In this document: positions 1-9,116 of the stretch, in pieces
Position numbering within the stretch: the first letter of the stretch is position 1
Layout of the letters: each line of letters begins with the position of its first letter
Source of the DNA: JAPPHA01 sp965242975
Lineage (GTDB): Bacteria > Pseudomonadota > Alphaproteobacteria > Rhodobacterales > Rhodobacteraceae
Direction: 5' to 3'
DNA length: 64,000 nucleotides
Assembly: GCA_965242975.1 (NCBI GenBank)
Contig: CBDETS010000007.1
Span: 806,001 to 870,000 of the forward strand
Notes under the pieces: generated by a model
Databases searched by the model: none
What the model saw: the letters and a program-made list of their open reading frames with translations, nothing else
What the model was told of the DNA's origin: nothing
Position numbers and translations under genes: made by a program

Positions 1-450
1 ACAGTGCCCGGATCTCGCGAGAACCGTGTGCTCGCCAAAAAAAAGTATTGCTGCGGCAGTTCCGATAGGATGGAACTGCGCAAACTGGTTCGGACACCAT
101 GTTCCGCGCGAGATCTTTCAACCTCGGGACGCGATGTTAACAGTTTTTCAGAAGCGCGTAATTTTGGGTGGTATTGCGCGTTTTCTGGTTTAGTCGATCT
201 GTTTTGGCGATCGATCTGGGTCATCGGGGCCGGGTAGGAAGGGTCGTTGCCGAGCTCTTCCCCCCACAGTGCCGGACGTGCCCACATTAGGGCATCCGGT
301 TCCTCGCATGTCAGGTTCGCTCATTTGAACGAAGTCGCTTTTGGGATGCCCAATTTCGGCATGGTAGCACCCCTCGGGGTGACTGGCTTTGGTTTGATTC
401 AGAGTTCCGGTCTACACCTCGGATTTTGCGATCAGTCCGAGGAGTACGGA
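1..450. other. No recognisable gene
   Basis: I see no credible coding sequence here. Short open frames exist but resemble no family. The stretch leads into the istA fragment and may hold the outer end of an IS21-family element, which I could not delimit. Confidence 0.4.
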
Positions 451-942
451 ATGGCACAGAAGAGGCTGCCCATGAGGAAAGTAAGGAAGATACTGGCATT
501 TCACTTTGACGAGGGCCGCAGCGCCCGGGCGATCGCGACCCACTGCGGTCTCGCCCGACGCTCGGTGGGACAGACCCTGGAGCGGTTTGCGGCTTCGGGC
601 CTGAGTTGGCCGGAAGCGGCCGACATGGACGATGCGGCGCTGGAGGCGGCGCTCTATCCGGCGCGGCAGGTTCGGCCTGCGGACGAAGACGTGGATTGGG
701 CAACGGTTGAGAGCGAACTTTCGGACCGCGGCGTGACGTTGAAGTTGTTGTGGGAGGAATGGCGCGAGATCCATCCCGACGGCATGAGCTATGTGACCTG
801 GACGCGCCGGTTCCGCGACTGGCGACCGTGCGCGGATGTGACGATGCGCCAGAACCGCCGTCCCGGCGAACGGCTGTTCGTCGATTACGCCGGCTCGACC
901 ATCCCGCTGTTTATCGACGGGGTTGAGCATGACGCGCAGGTC
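451..942 (+). pseudogene. istA: IS21-family transposase IstA, N-terminal fragment
   Basis: Reading from the ATG at 451 gives about 164 residues typical of the start of IS21-family IstA. There is a helix-turn-helix region (residues about 5-45, with ARAIATHCGLARRSVGQTLE), a linker, then the start of the rve/DDE domain with the first catalytic Asp in RLFVDYAGSTIPLF. After HDAQV the homology stops and the frame runs into unrelated sequence ending at 1083. A full IstA has about 500 residues, so the second and third catalytic residues are missing, and no istB follows. This is a dead remnant, probably left by a deletion. Confidence 0.8.
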
Positions 943-1446
943 GTATTGCCTCTACCGCGTCACGTTCGGTCTGCCCGAACCGCACTTCTACGTGGAAAAT
1001 TGCGTGCAACACTTCAAGAAAGGTTTCACCAGGTGATTCAGGTCGTCAAATCAAAACATTACCAGCCGAAAAGAGATCATTGAAGATCCAGGTCAATCCG
1101 AATGCCCTTGGTCGGCGGGACTCCGATACCTCCCAAATGGCAGGATTTACAGGACCTTGACGCTCAAATTAGAAACCCGATCTGAATCGTTGCGGATCGT
1201 TGCCGCGGACCTTGATCCGGTCGGTGGTGGTGGCGTGATGAGCAGTAATTTTCGCGGGTAGAGGCGTTGAACGGCAGTTCGGTGTTCGGTTCATTCTCCG
1301 ATGGAGGAGAGTGGGAGGCGGCCTGCCTGATGAAGCCGCGGGAGCGTCGGATGCGGCCGCGAGCTTCGGACCTTTGCGACGGTTACCTGGAACGGCACCG
1401 GACAAGGCCCGACGGCATGGGCGAGACCAACAGGAGAACGACAACT
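943..1446. other. Intergenic, no recognisable gene
   Basis: This stretch lies between the break point of the istA remnant and the lipoprotein gene. I see no supported gene. It probably contains deletion-scarred sequence and, at its right end, the promoter and leader of the lipoprotein gene, whose ribosome binding site AGGAGA lies near 1433. Confidence 0.4.
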
Positions 1447-2331
1447 ATGGATCGATCGATTTTTCGCCGCCGTATTCCCGCATCGCACAAACTACGGATG
1501 CTTGCGGCGGCATCATTCGCCGCGCTGGCCCTGTCCGCCTGCGGCGGCGGCGGCGGTGGAGGCGAAACGAGCACATTGGGCCAGAGCCCGAGCGCCCGGG
1601 GGGTGACGGCCGCCATAAGTTTTTCCACCGCACCTGTTGTTCGAGTCACAAAGGGCGGCGTTTTTTGGGTCCACCGGCCGGACACGGTGCAGGGTGAACC
1701 GACCGGTTGGAAGGCGGTGACATATCTGGAAAAACCCAAGACTAGTGCGGAGAACGAACTCTTCCGAGCGGTCGCGTACAAGGCTGCGGAAAAAGATGAG
1801 GACTACCTCGTCTACGGGTACTGGAACAGGCTTCCCCTTGCTGCCCTGAACGACTACGAGCCGTTCTACTACGGGAAGACGCCCTACACCGGCAATGTGG
1901 TGGAGCGGACAGGAGAAGTGACCTACTCGGGCGGTGCCACGGGCGTCTATCAGTTCAAGCCATCAACAGGCTCGACTACGGTCAACGGGCGTTTCTCAGC
2001 GAATGTCGTAATTACCGTGGCTTTCGGCATGAATACCGAAAAGGCTGGGCTGCGGTTCGCCATGAGTGGCATTGAGACGTTGACCTCCGCCGGAGCGATG
2101 GGCCCCGGATTAGATGACGTTACATCCGGTACTCTGAGAGCCTCCGCTTCGGGCCGCAACTTCACCGGGGACGGGACCAATGCCGGCGCCACGTGGGGAG
2201 GACAGTTCTACGGACCGACCGGCGCAGATCCGACCGGCATCGCGGGGTGGTTCAAGACATTACGCGCTGGCATCACCGGCGATCCGTCGAACTTTGCGCT
2301 CCTGCACGGAACCTTCGGCACAAGGCGGTAG
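1447..2331 (+). CDS. Lipoprotein with transferrin-binding-protein-like barrel domain
   Basis: The ATG at 1447 is chosen because AGGAGA lies upstream and the protein then opens with a lipoprotein signal: Arg-rich n-region, hydrophobic core, and a lipobox LALSAC followed by a Gly-rich tether. The mature part (about 265 residues) ends in a small beta-barrel domain like the C-lobe of TbpB and related surface lipoproteins. Typical signs are the aromatic segment YEPFYYGKTPYTGN, the repeated strands, and the closing ATWGGQFYGPTGADPTGIAGW with a terminal GTFGTRR. Such proteins are anchored in the outer membrane and bind host or environmental ligands; the ligand here cannot be told. No TonB receptor or Slam-like export gene is adjacent. 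Confidence 0.75.
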   Translation: MDRSIFRRRIPASHKLRMLAAASFAALALSACGGGGGGGETSTLGQSPSARGVTAAISFSTAPVVRVTKGGVFWVHRPDTVQGEPTGWKAVTYLEKPKTSAENELFRAVAYKAAEKDEDYLVYGYWNRLPLAALNDYEPFYYGKTPYTGNVVERTGEVTYSGGATGVYQFKPSTGSTTVNGRFSANVVITVAFGMNTEKAGLRFAMSGIETLTSAGAMGPGLDDVTSGTLRASASGRNFTGDGTNAGATWGGQFYGPTGADPTGIAGWFKTLRAGITGDPSNFALLHGTFGTRR

Positions 2332-2541
2332 TAGCGGCAGCTGCGGGACCGCCCGAGGTGCAGGTCCAGCCGGCGATGTGCGTATACTGCTGCCCGTGCC
2401 GGCACCGGAGCCCGCAATTCGGCATTGCCCTCATCCCGGACAGCAATCCCAACTCCGCCTCCGACGACGACACGACCCGCATCTCCGAATTCGGGTAGAC
2501 GCTTCCCTTTCGCTTCGGCGTGGACGCCTAATGGCGTTGAC

Positions 2542-2775
2542 TTAAGGAATCGGTGCTTTTGACTTGTCAGGGCGTGGAATGTCCTGCACCGGAAGGCCGG
2601 TTTCATGTTGGCGTTGTTGCTGGCTCAGCTTGCGGTGGCGGCCTTTCCCTTTCGTGCCCACTTGTTTGTTCGCAGCCTCAACCACACCGGTCCCGACGGG
2701 GAGATTGCGGTCCTTCAGGGCCCGATAGCGCATGCGCAGTCTGTTCTTGCGGAAGTATTCCAGTTCCCGTTCCAC
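2542..2775 (-). pseudogene. ISKra4-like transposase, C-terminal fragment
   Basis: The first 40 residues (EYFRKNRLRMRYRALKDRNL, then PVGTGVVEAANKQ) match the conserved C-terminal block of ISKra4-type transposases, which reads roughly LP(I/V)G(S/T)G.VEAA.K. The following residues are unlike the family and Gln/Arg-rich, which suggests a frameshift soon after the Lys. The catalytic domain is not found upstream. This is debris, not an active element. Confidence 0.5.
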
Positions 2776-2809
2776 GTCTGCGCGGCCACGGTCGCAACTG
2801 TCCCGCAGG

Positions 2810-2841
2810 TAGCGTTAACAGGAATATTCCTGTTAACGCTA
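2810..2841. repeat. Perfect 32-bp palindrome
   Basis: The arm TAGCGTTAACAGGAAT (2810-2825) is followed with no spacer by its exact reverse complement (2826-2841). It lies between the transposase fragment and the small minus-strand frame whose TAG stop falls inside the right arm. It could be a fused pair of element ends, a recombination or binding site, or a hairpin. Confidence 0.85.
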
Positions 2842-3069
2842 TCCCCTGAACAGGTCGGGGCGCAGCGTGACGACGGCCTTCAGGAAGACCGAAACCGCCA
2901 TGAATGTACCAGGAAGATCGCGGATCGCGTTCGCCAACTCGTCGCGGTCGGGAAACAGGCACCGGGCCGCCGCCCAACGGCTCGGGGCGGCGGCAAGAGC
3001 AATCATGGCGTCCTCGATCTCCTGCAGCGAACCGCGCCGGCGCGCCGCAGCGAAATCCGGAAATGACAT
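2839..3069 (-). CDS. Small hypothetical protein
   Basis: An ATG at 3069 opens a 76-residue frame (MSFPDFAAARRRGSLQE...) that ends in RPDLFRG with its stop inside the 32-bp palindrome. It is Ala/Leu/Arg-rich, mostly helical in appearance and has no motif I recognise. It lies between transposase debris and mfd on the opposite strand, so it may be the tail of a gene cut by rearrangement or a chance frame. Confidence 0.25.
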   Translation of the reverse strand: MSFPDFAAARRRGSLQEIEDAMIALAAAPSRWAAARCLFPDRDELANAIRDLPGTFMAVSVFLKAVVTLRPDLFRG

Positions 3070-3234
3070 ATCGCGCTTGTCTGTGCATGACTCTGGGATT
3101 CCCGACCGCTTCCGCCTGGGTGAGGACTCGATGCCTTTGGTTCCAACGAAAGTGAAACCTGACGAGGAGAGCCGCGGGTTGTCCCTGATGCGCCGACCGG
3201 TATCGTATGAAAAAACGTTGTTGAGCCGCGGGCA

Positions 3235-6200
3235 GTGACGAATTACGGGCATGACATGAGCGTCGTCGCAACAACCGGTCACGTGGACGAACGGGAGGAG
3301 TTTTCCGGCTGCCCCGAGGGGTTTGATGCATTCGTTCTGGCGACCGTGATCCGGGAACGGGCCGAAACCGGATTGTTCATCGCACGTGACGACCGGCGGG
3401 CCGAAGCCATGAAGTCGTCTCTGGCGTTCTTTGCTCCCGAGATTCGTGCGTTGGATTTCCCGGCCTGGGACTGTTTGCCGTTCGACCGAATTTCTCCCAG
3501 GCCCACGATTTCGGCACAAAGAATGAATGTCCTGTCAGAGCTGGTGCATGAACGCGAAGGCCCTGCGGTCCTGATTACGACCGTCTCTGCGCTGGGGCAG
3601 CGTGTTCCACCTGGAGAGGCCGTCGCTGCATGGTGTTTTTCCGCCGAGAGCGGTTCCTTGGTCAATCATGCGCAGCTTCTCGAATATTTCATGCACATGG
3701 GATTTTCCCGGGCCCAGTCGGTGACGGAACCTGGCGATTATGCGATCAGGGGCGGACTCGTTGACGTGTTTCTTCCCGGATACGACAACCCGCTCCGTCT
3801 CGACTTCATCGGCGACACGCTGGACTCCGTTCGTTCGTTCGACGCCGAGTCCCAGTTGTCGAAGGGAACGGTGGACAGGGTCGATTTCGTCCCTCCGTCA
3901 GAGGTGTGTCTTGGTGAGGGTTACATCAGGTGTTTCCGGAAGAAGTACCGGCAGATCTTTGGCGTCGCGGAAAGTGATCACCTGTATGATGCGGTCAGCG
4001 AAGGGAGAAAGATCCTGGGAATCGAGCACTGGATGCCGCTGTTTCATGAAAACCTCGTGACCTTGCTCGACTACCTTCCGGGTTCCCCGGTTTTCCTGGA
4101 CAATCGATTCTTTGAAACCTGCGAGGCCAGGTGGGAAACGATTGTCAACCAGTACCGTGCCCGCGAGGACGCGTTCAGAGAACGCTCACAAGTGGATTCG
4201 CGGTACCGCCCGTGTCCACCCGAATACCTTTATCTCGACCGAAGCCGAATCTCTGCATGTCTTGCAGAGCACGATGTCCGTACGCTCTCCGAAGCAGGGG
4301 CGGCAAGCCGGGACGGCGCGGCATGGGGAGGACGCGCTGGCCGGGAATTCTCCCGGGAACGTCAGAGCGACGCCACAAGCGTGTTCGAAGCATTCGCAGG
4401 TCACATCAGAAACAAGTCGGTTGATGGCGATGTTATCATTGCCTGTCATTCGGCTGGCTCGCTCGAGCGAATGGCGGATTTGCTCGTGGAATATGATCTG
4501 AACGAATCAGTTGTTGTCCGGGATTGCCGCGACCTGAAGACGGTGAAGGGGAAAACAGGCCTGTGCATCTGGGCCCTGGAACACGGTTTCGAGGCCCCGG
4601 GGCTGACGGTGATCAGCGAAAAGGACGTTTTCGGCGAGCGGGTTGTTCGGGCCACGCGCAGGCAAAAGAACAAACCTGCCCGACTGTTGATCGAAGCAAA
4701 CAACCTTTCCGAGGGTGACCTTGTCGTTCACGAGGAGCATGGAATCGGGCGGTTCAAGTGTCTCGAGGTCCTGAGCGTTGACGGGAACGCACACGAATGC
4801 CTGCACATCGAATACGCCGACAAAGGCCGACTGTTCCTGCCCGTCGAAAACCTGGACCTGATCAGTCGCTACGGCCAGGGGGAAACGTCTCTCGACCGAT
4901 TGGGATCGCTGGCCTGGCAAGAACGTAAGGCCGGTTCAAAAAAAAGGATCAGGGTGTTGGCCCGGCAACTGCTGAAAGTTGCGGCGGCCCGGGAAATCCT
5001 TGAGGCTCCGGTACTTGAACCGGATTTGGAAGGCTGGTCGGAGTTCTGTGCGCGGTTCCCGCATCCGGAAACCGATGACCAGCTTGAAGCCATTGATGTC
5101 ATTCTCCGTGACATGGCGGTTGGGCGGCCGATGGATCGTCTCGTTTGCGGGGACGTGGGTTTCGGAAAAACCGAGGTCGCGGTTCGCGCGGCGTACGCCT
5201 CGGCCTCGAAGGGTTACCAGGTTGCGGTCGTTTGCCCGACTACACTGCTTGTCCGGCAGCACTTTGCGACTTTCTGCGAGCGATTTCGGGAGACCCCGAT
5301 CATCGTCAGGAGTTTGTCGAGACTGGCGCCACCCCGTGAAGCCGGGGAAACGCGGGAAATGCTGAAAAACGGTAATGCCGACATAGTTGTCGGAACCCAC
5401 GCGCTGCTTGGGGACCAGGTCCGATACAAACGGCTCGGTTTGGTGGTCCTCGATGAGGAACAGAATTTCGGGGTCGTTCAAAAGGACGTGTTGAGGACGT
5501 CCTGGCCCGGTACACACGTCCTGACTCTGACCGCGACCCCGATTCCCAGGACGTTGCGTTTGTCACTGATCGGCATCCGGGACATCTCCATGATCTGCAC
5601 GCCACCGGCCGACCGGTTGGCAATCAGGACCTATTTCGGTGAATTCGATGGCGTGACCGCGCGCGAGGCCCTGCTGCGGGAACGATTCCGCGGTGGACAG
5701 AGCCTGATAATCGTCCCCCGTATCGCGGACATCGGGCCAATGGCCCGGTTTCTCGGAAAGTACGTCCCGGAAGTCGGGTTTGTCGAAGCCCACGGTCGAT
5801 TGAACGCCAAGGACCTGGATACGCGGATGAACGGATTCTACGATCGCAGGTACGATGTCCTCGTGGCAACGACGATCGCCACGAGCGGGCTCGACATTCC
5901 ATCTGCCAACACGTTGATCGTCTTTCGGCCGGATCTGTTCGGACTGGCGCAGCTCTATCAGATCCGCGGACGGGTCGGGCGCTCGAACGTACGGGCCTAT
6001 GCATATTTCATGACGAAACGCGGGGCTCGGCTGTTGCCGTCGGCGGAGCGGCGCATTCGTGTCATTTCCTCTCTTGACAGTCTCGGGGCCGGGTTATCGC
6101 TGGCGAGCCAGGATCTCGACATGCGCGGAGGAGGCAATCTGCTCGGGGCGGAACAGTCCGGGGACATGCGGGAAGTCGGGGTCGAACTGTATCGATCCAT

Positions 6201-6741
6201 GCTGGCAGAAGAAATCACGCGTCTGAAGACTGGGGACGCCGAGTCCGAACATGACACACCGTCGATGTGGCAGCCCACGATCAGGCTTGGCGTGCCGGTG
6301 ATCATCCCGGAACGCTACATCGAAGACCGTGATCTGAGAATGAGCCTCTACCGGCGGATCGCAAACCTCACCGGTCATTCCGAGATCGACGAAATGGCCG
6401 CGGAACTTGTCGATCGATTCGGCAGTCTTCCGAATGAGGTCAAGTTCCTTCTGCGTATTGTACGGATCAAGGAAATCAGCCGTCAGGCGGGAATCGACGT
6501 GTTCGAGGCTGACGAGGAGGGCGTTACGATCCGGTTTCGCAACGATCGCGTTCCGAGTCCTGACGGTCTGATCGCGTATCTGAAGTCGCAGGGCGGACTG
6601 GCGCGGATCAGAAACAATCGGTTGGTCATCAAACGCGACTGGTCGCAACGCAACGACAGGGTCAAGGGTGCGATGGTCGTGTGCCGGGACGTTGCCAAAG
6701 CTATTGCGCGACCGGAGGCTGCAACGGATGTCGCCGCATGA
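3235..6741 (+). CDS. mfd: Transcription-repair coupling factor Mfd
   Basis: This cytoplasmic ATP-driven DNA translocase removes RNA polymerase stalled at lesions and recruits UvrA. Its 1168 residues are close to the usual 1150. In order: a UvrB-like module (residues about 25-330, with PAWDCLPFDRISP), the CarD-like polymerase-interaction domain (about 490-560, LSEGDLVVHEEHGIGRF), a RecG-like motor with Walker A GDVGFGKTEVA near 640, a DEEQNFGV box near 740 and TATPIPRTL, a second motor lobe with the TSGLDIP and QIRGRVGRS motifs, and the C-terminal TRCF domain. The frame opens at GTG 3235; ATG 3256 is an alternative start. The last 41 bases overlap the convergent exporter gene. Confidence 0.97.
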   Translation: MTNYGHDMSVVATTGHVDEREEFSGCPEGFDAFVLATVIRERAETGLFIARDDRRAEAMKSSLAFFAPEIRALDFPAWDCLPFDRISPRPTISAQRMNVLSELVHEREGPAVLITTVSALGQRVPPGEAVAAWCFSAESGSLVNHAQLLEYFMHMGFSRAQSVTEPGDYAIRGGLVDVFLPGYDNPLRLDFIGDTLDSVRSFDAESQLSKGTVDRVDFVPPSEVCLGEGYIRCFRKKYRQIFGVAESDHLYDAVSEGRKILGIEHWMPLFHENLVTLLDYLPGSPVFLDNRFFETCEARWETIVNQYRAREDAFRERSQVDSRYRPCPPEYLYLDRSRISACLAEHDVRTLSEAGAASRDGAAWGGRAGREFSRERQSDATSVFEAFAGHIRNKSVDGDVIIACHSAGSLERMADLLVEYDLNESVVVRDCRDLKTVKGKTGLCIWALEHGFEAPGLTVISEKDVFGERVVRATRRQKNKPARLLIEANNLSEGDLVVHEEHGIGRFKCLEVLSVDGNAHECLHIEYADKGRLFLPVENLDLISRYGQGETSLDRLGSLAWQERKAGSKKRIRVLARQLLKVAAAREILEAPVLEPDLEGWSEFCARFPHPETDDQLEAIDVILRDMAVGRPMDRLVCGDVGFGKTEVAVRAAYASASKGYQVAVVCPTTLLVRQHFATFCERFRETPIIVRSLSRLAPPREAGETREMLKNGNADIVVGTHALLGDQVRYKRLGLVVLDEEQNFGVVQKDVLRTSWPGTHVLTLTATPIPRTLRLSLIGIRDISMICTPPADRLAIRTYFGEFDGVTAREALLRERFRGGQSLIIVPRIADIGPMARFLGKYVPEVGFVEAHGRLNAKDLDTRMNGFYDRRYDVLVATTIATSGLDIPSANTLIVFRPDLFGLAQLYQIRGRVGRSNVRAYAYFMTKRGARLLPSAERRIRVISSLDSLGAGLSLASQDLDMRGGGNLLGAEQSGDMREVGVELYRSMLAEEITRLKTGDAESEHDTPSMWQPTIRLGVPVIIPERYIEDRDLRMSLYRRIANLTGHSEIDEMAAELVDRFGSLPNEVKFLLRIVRIKEISRQAGIDVFEADEEGVTIRFRNDRVPSPDGLIAYLKSQGGLARIRNNRLVIKRDWSQRNDRVKGAMVVCRDVAKAIARPEAATDVAA

Positions 6742-7921
6742 GAAGATTCAGGAAGCAGGCCGCACATGCAGACAAGGCGACTCCAATGACCAGTGGAAGT
6801 CCGGTACCGTCAAACATTTGCCCGACAGGAACCGCCAGGACGATGCATACCAACGTGGCGATCGAACCAATGACGGCTGATGCCATTCCCGCGATGTGGC
6901 CCAGGGGTTCCAGCGCGAGCGCATTCAGATTGGCAAGGCAAAGACCGAGAAGAAAGAACATTGCCGTGCTCCATGCAACGAACAGCCACAGAAGGTAGGG
7001 CAGGTCGACTGTTTCCTGAGCAATGACCGTCCCGAAACCCGCGGACAGCACGAAAATCGCCGCGTATCCGATCGTCGACAGCCACAGCATTCCGAATCGC
7101 ATGACGAGAAACGCATTCAGGAAGCTTGCGCTGCCGGCAATAATCGCCGTCAACGCGAAATATAACGGAAAGTCATGACCCGCATCCAGCCAGACCACGT
7201 AGACTTGCTGGGCCGAGACCAGATAGGCAAAAATGCATGTGTAGCCAAGTGACAGGCTTCCCATACTGATCACGACTCGCCCGTTGGTCATGACATCCCG
7301 TGCAGCATGCATGATTTCTCTGGGTCGGAATGGCCTGCGGCTGTCCGGGGGCAGGGTCTCGGGCTGGCGGAAAAAGAACCATGCGAGGGCTATCACGGCA
7401 ACGACTTGAAACGCGACAAAAATGTACCTCCATCCCAACGCAAGCATGATGGCTTGTCCGATTGCTGGTGCGATGGCCGGAACGAGAACGAACAGCATCA
7501 TGGCAAATGACACGATCTGCGCCATATGGCGGCCCGAAAACAGGTCACGTACAAGTGCGTGGGTGACGGTTCGTGGTGCGGAAACTCCCAGCCCCTGAAC
7601 AAATCGGGCGATCATAAGCTCGGTCATCGATGTCGCAAAGAACGCCCAAAGACTGGAAAGCAGAAAGATCGCGATTCCCAAGCAGATTATCGTCTTGCGG
7701 CCGAATGAGTCAGAGAGTGGACCAGCGACGAGCTGTCCGATTCCTGTACCAGCAACAAATATCGTAATGACCATTTGCGCATGATTGACATTGACAAGAG
7801 CAAGGTCGGTACTGATCTCGGCCAGTGATGGCAGCATCGCGTCAGTTGCAAACGCAACCATCGAAAGAAGCAGCGCAACCAGTGCGATAAATTCGTTGCG
7901 TGATGGATTGCGTGGATTCAA
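6701..7921 (-). CDS. Bcr/CflA-family drug efflux MFS transporter
   Basis: This 406-residue inner-membrane protein has twelve predicted membrane segments. It belongs to the DHA1 Bcr/CflA group, proton-driven exporters of drugs or metabolites. The opening segment reads ALLLSMVAFATDAMLPSLAE, with the Asp-Ala-Met-Leu-Pro motif of this group. The motif A loop is GPLSDSFGRKTI, between helices 2 and 3, and antiporter motif C corresponds to VLVPAIAPAIGQ. It is transcribed towards mfd, with a tail-to-tail overlap. The DsbA-like gene lies 21 bases upstream on the same strand, so the two may be co-transcribed. The substrate is unknown. Confidence 0.9.
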   Translation of the reverse strand: MNPRNPSRNEFIALVALLLSMVAFATDAMLPSLAEISTDLALVNVNHAQMVITIFVAGTGIGQLVAGPLSDSFGRKTIICLGIAIFLLSSLWAFFATSMTELMIARFVQGLGVSAPRTVTHALVRDLFSGRHMAQIVSFAMMLFVLVPAIAPAIGQAIMLALGWRYIFVAFQVVAVIALAWFFFRQPETLPPDSRRPFRPREIMHAARDVMTNGRVVISMGSLSLGYTCIFAYLVSAQQVYVVWLDAGHDFPLYFALTAIIAGSASFLNAFLVMRFGMLWLSTIGYAAIFVLSAGFGTVIAQETVDLPYLLWLFVAWSTAMFFLLGLCLANLNALALEPLGHIAGMASAVIGSIATLVCIVLAVPVGQMFDGTGLPLVIGVALSACAACFLNLLMRRHPLQPPVAQ

Positions 7922-7942
7922 GGCAACAAGACCTCGCTCAAG

Positions 7943-8599
7943 TTACTCAGGACCGGTCGAACGGGATCGTTCTTTTCGTTCAAGTGCAGGAAGCACTCGG
8001 TCCCAGAACGACGTCGGTTGGGCTCCGTGCGCCAGGATCCGGCCACCCAGCAGGAACACCGGTACACCGTTGATGCCCGACGCTTGATGGCGGTGGCTTA
8101 ACCTGGCGACGTGTTCCCGGTCCGCGTCGCTGGTGAGCCGCTTGACGGTATCAACGGGATCCATCCCTGCATCGCCAGCGATCTCGGCCAGAACCCGAGT
8201 CGTTCCGACATCCCGGCCGTCACAAAAATAGGCTCGAAAGAGTGCGGTAACGATTTCGTTCTGGCATCCGGCCAGCCGTGACCAGAAGATCAGCCTGTGA
8301 GCATCAAGCGTGTTGGGAGTTCGCCGAATCGCGTCGAAGTTCACATGCAGGCCGTCCTGTGCTGCCTGACGCTCAATTGCCGAATAAACATCCGTCGCCC
8401 GCCGCGCTCCTCCGAACTTCCGGGCCAGGTAGAGTTCCCGCCGCATTCCTGACTTCGGCATGTCGGGATTCAACTGGAATGGCTGCCAGAGCAACTTCAC
8501 AAAATTGGAGTGGCAACTGGACATGGCCGCCGTCAATCGATGCTGGCCGATGTAGCACCAGGGACAGATAACATCAGAGACCACGACGATTTCGATCAT
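7943..8599 (-). CDS. FrnE-like DsbA-family oxidoreductase
   Basis: The protein has 218 residues from ATG 8599, preceded by GGAG at a suitable distance; an in-frame start at 8683 would add 28 unconserved residues. The thioredoxin-fold active site CPWC stands at residues about 12-15 in SDVICPWCYIGQHRL. A helical insert and the cis-Pro segment SGINGVPVFLLGG follow, as in the cytoplasmic FrnE/DsbA-like group (also seen in 2-hydroxychromene-2-carboxylate isomerase relatives). There is no signal peptide, so a cytoplasmic thiol-disulfide or glutathione-linked role is likely. The exporter gene follows closely. Confidence 0.85.
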   Translation of the reverse strand: MIEIVVVSDVICPWCYIGQHRLTAAMSSCHSNFVKLLWQPFQLNPDMPKSGMRRELYLARKFGGARRATDVYSAIERQAAQDGLHVNFDAIRRTPNTLDAHRLIFWSRLAGCQNEIVTALFRAYFCDGRDVGTTRVLAEIAGDAGMDPVDTVKRLTSDADREHVARLSHRHQASGINGVPVFLLGGRILAHGAQPTSFWDRVLPALERKERSRSTGPE

Positions 8600-8920
8600 T
8601 GTTGACTCACTCCGACATTCCGCTGGGCGGGGTCGGTCGGCATGCGCATGGTGCGGAAGACGTCTGTTACAGACTACCGACAACTGTCCTCTCTTTTGCG
8701 TTCACTGCTCAAATCCGGAGGTTCGGCCGGAGGATGGTCGGTCGGGCCTCTCGACTTCTGGCCCTCGGTGTACATATCGCTGGCCGCGGACCTGCGCCAT
8801 TCAAATCGAACCGACGCCAAGAACATGTCGATGGGACCAAGACAATCGAGGTGGCAAAAGCGGAGACGTCGACGTGCAGATGATCAACGTTTCGTGCTCC
8901 CGGTTCCTGAGCGAAGTCCG

Positions 8921-8950
8921 AAAAAAAAAGGCGCCTCCCGAAGGAGGCGC
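8921..8950 (-). terminator. Rho-independent terminator, minus strand
   Basis: Read on the minus strand, GCGCCTCC-TTCG-GGAGGCGC is followed by C and nine T. The stem has eight perfect pairs with a UUCG tetraloop. Confidence 0.85.
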
Positions 8951-8998
8951 TAAACAGTTGAGGCAGGTTTCATACAGGCAAGAAACCTATCGAGCAGT
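8921..8998 (-). ncRNA. Candidate small RNA with its own promoter and terminator
   Basis: On the minus strand a likely promoter (9005-9033) is followed by a roughly 78-nt segment with no gene. It contains a first hairpin (AGGTTTC / GAAACCT, 8965-8988) and a very stable terminator hairpin with a UUCG loop and nine U. No minus-strand gene lies upstream that could need this terminator: the next 2 kb carry a plus-strand gene. The compact arrangement fits an independent trans-acting or antisense small RNA. I do not recognise its family. Confidence 0.5.
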
Positions 8999-9004
8999 AA
9001 CGAC

Positions 9005-9033
9005 GAGATAACACGCGCATGAGCGCGATTCAA
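9005..9033 (-). promoter_or_regulatory. Sigma70-like promoter for the small RNA candidate
   Basis: On the minus strand TTGAAT (9028-9033) and TATCTC (9005-9010) are separated by 17 bases, which puts the start of transcription near 8998. Confidence 0.4.
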
Positions 9034-9116
9034 CACTACATTTTCCGCGCTTGAAAAATTTGTTTCTGCCAGTAGTTTCCGGGAAACATGTCGGGCCGCC
9101 TTGGGAGAATTCACCG

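Noticed and set aside
4..237. Small open frame at the left edge
   Set aside because: No recognisable motif, no good ribosome binding site, and it lies in IS21 debris.
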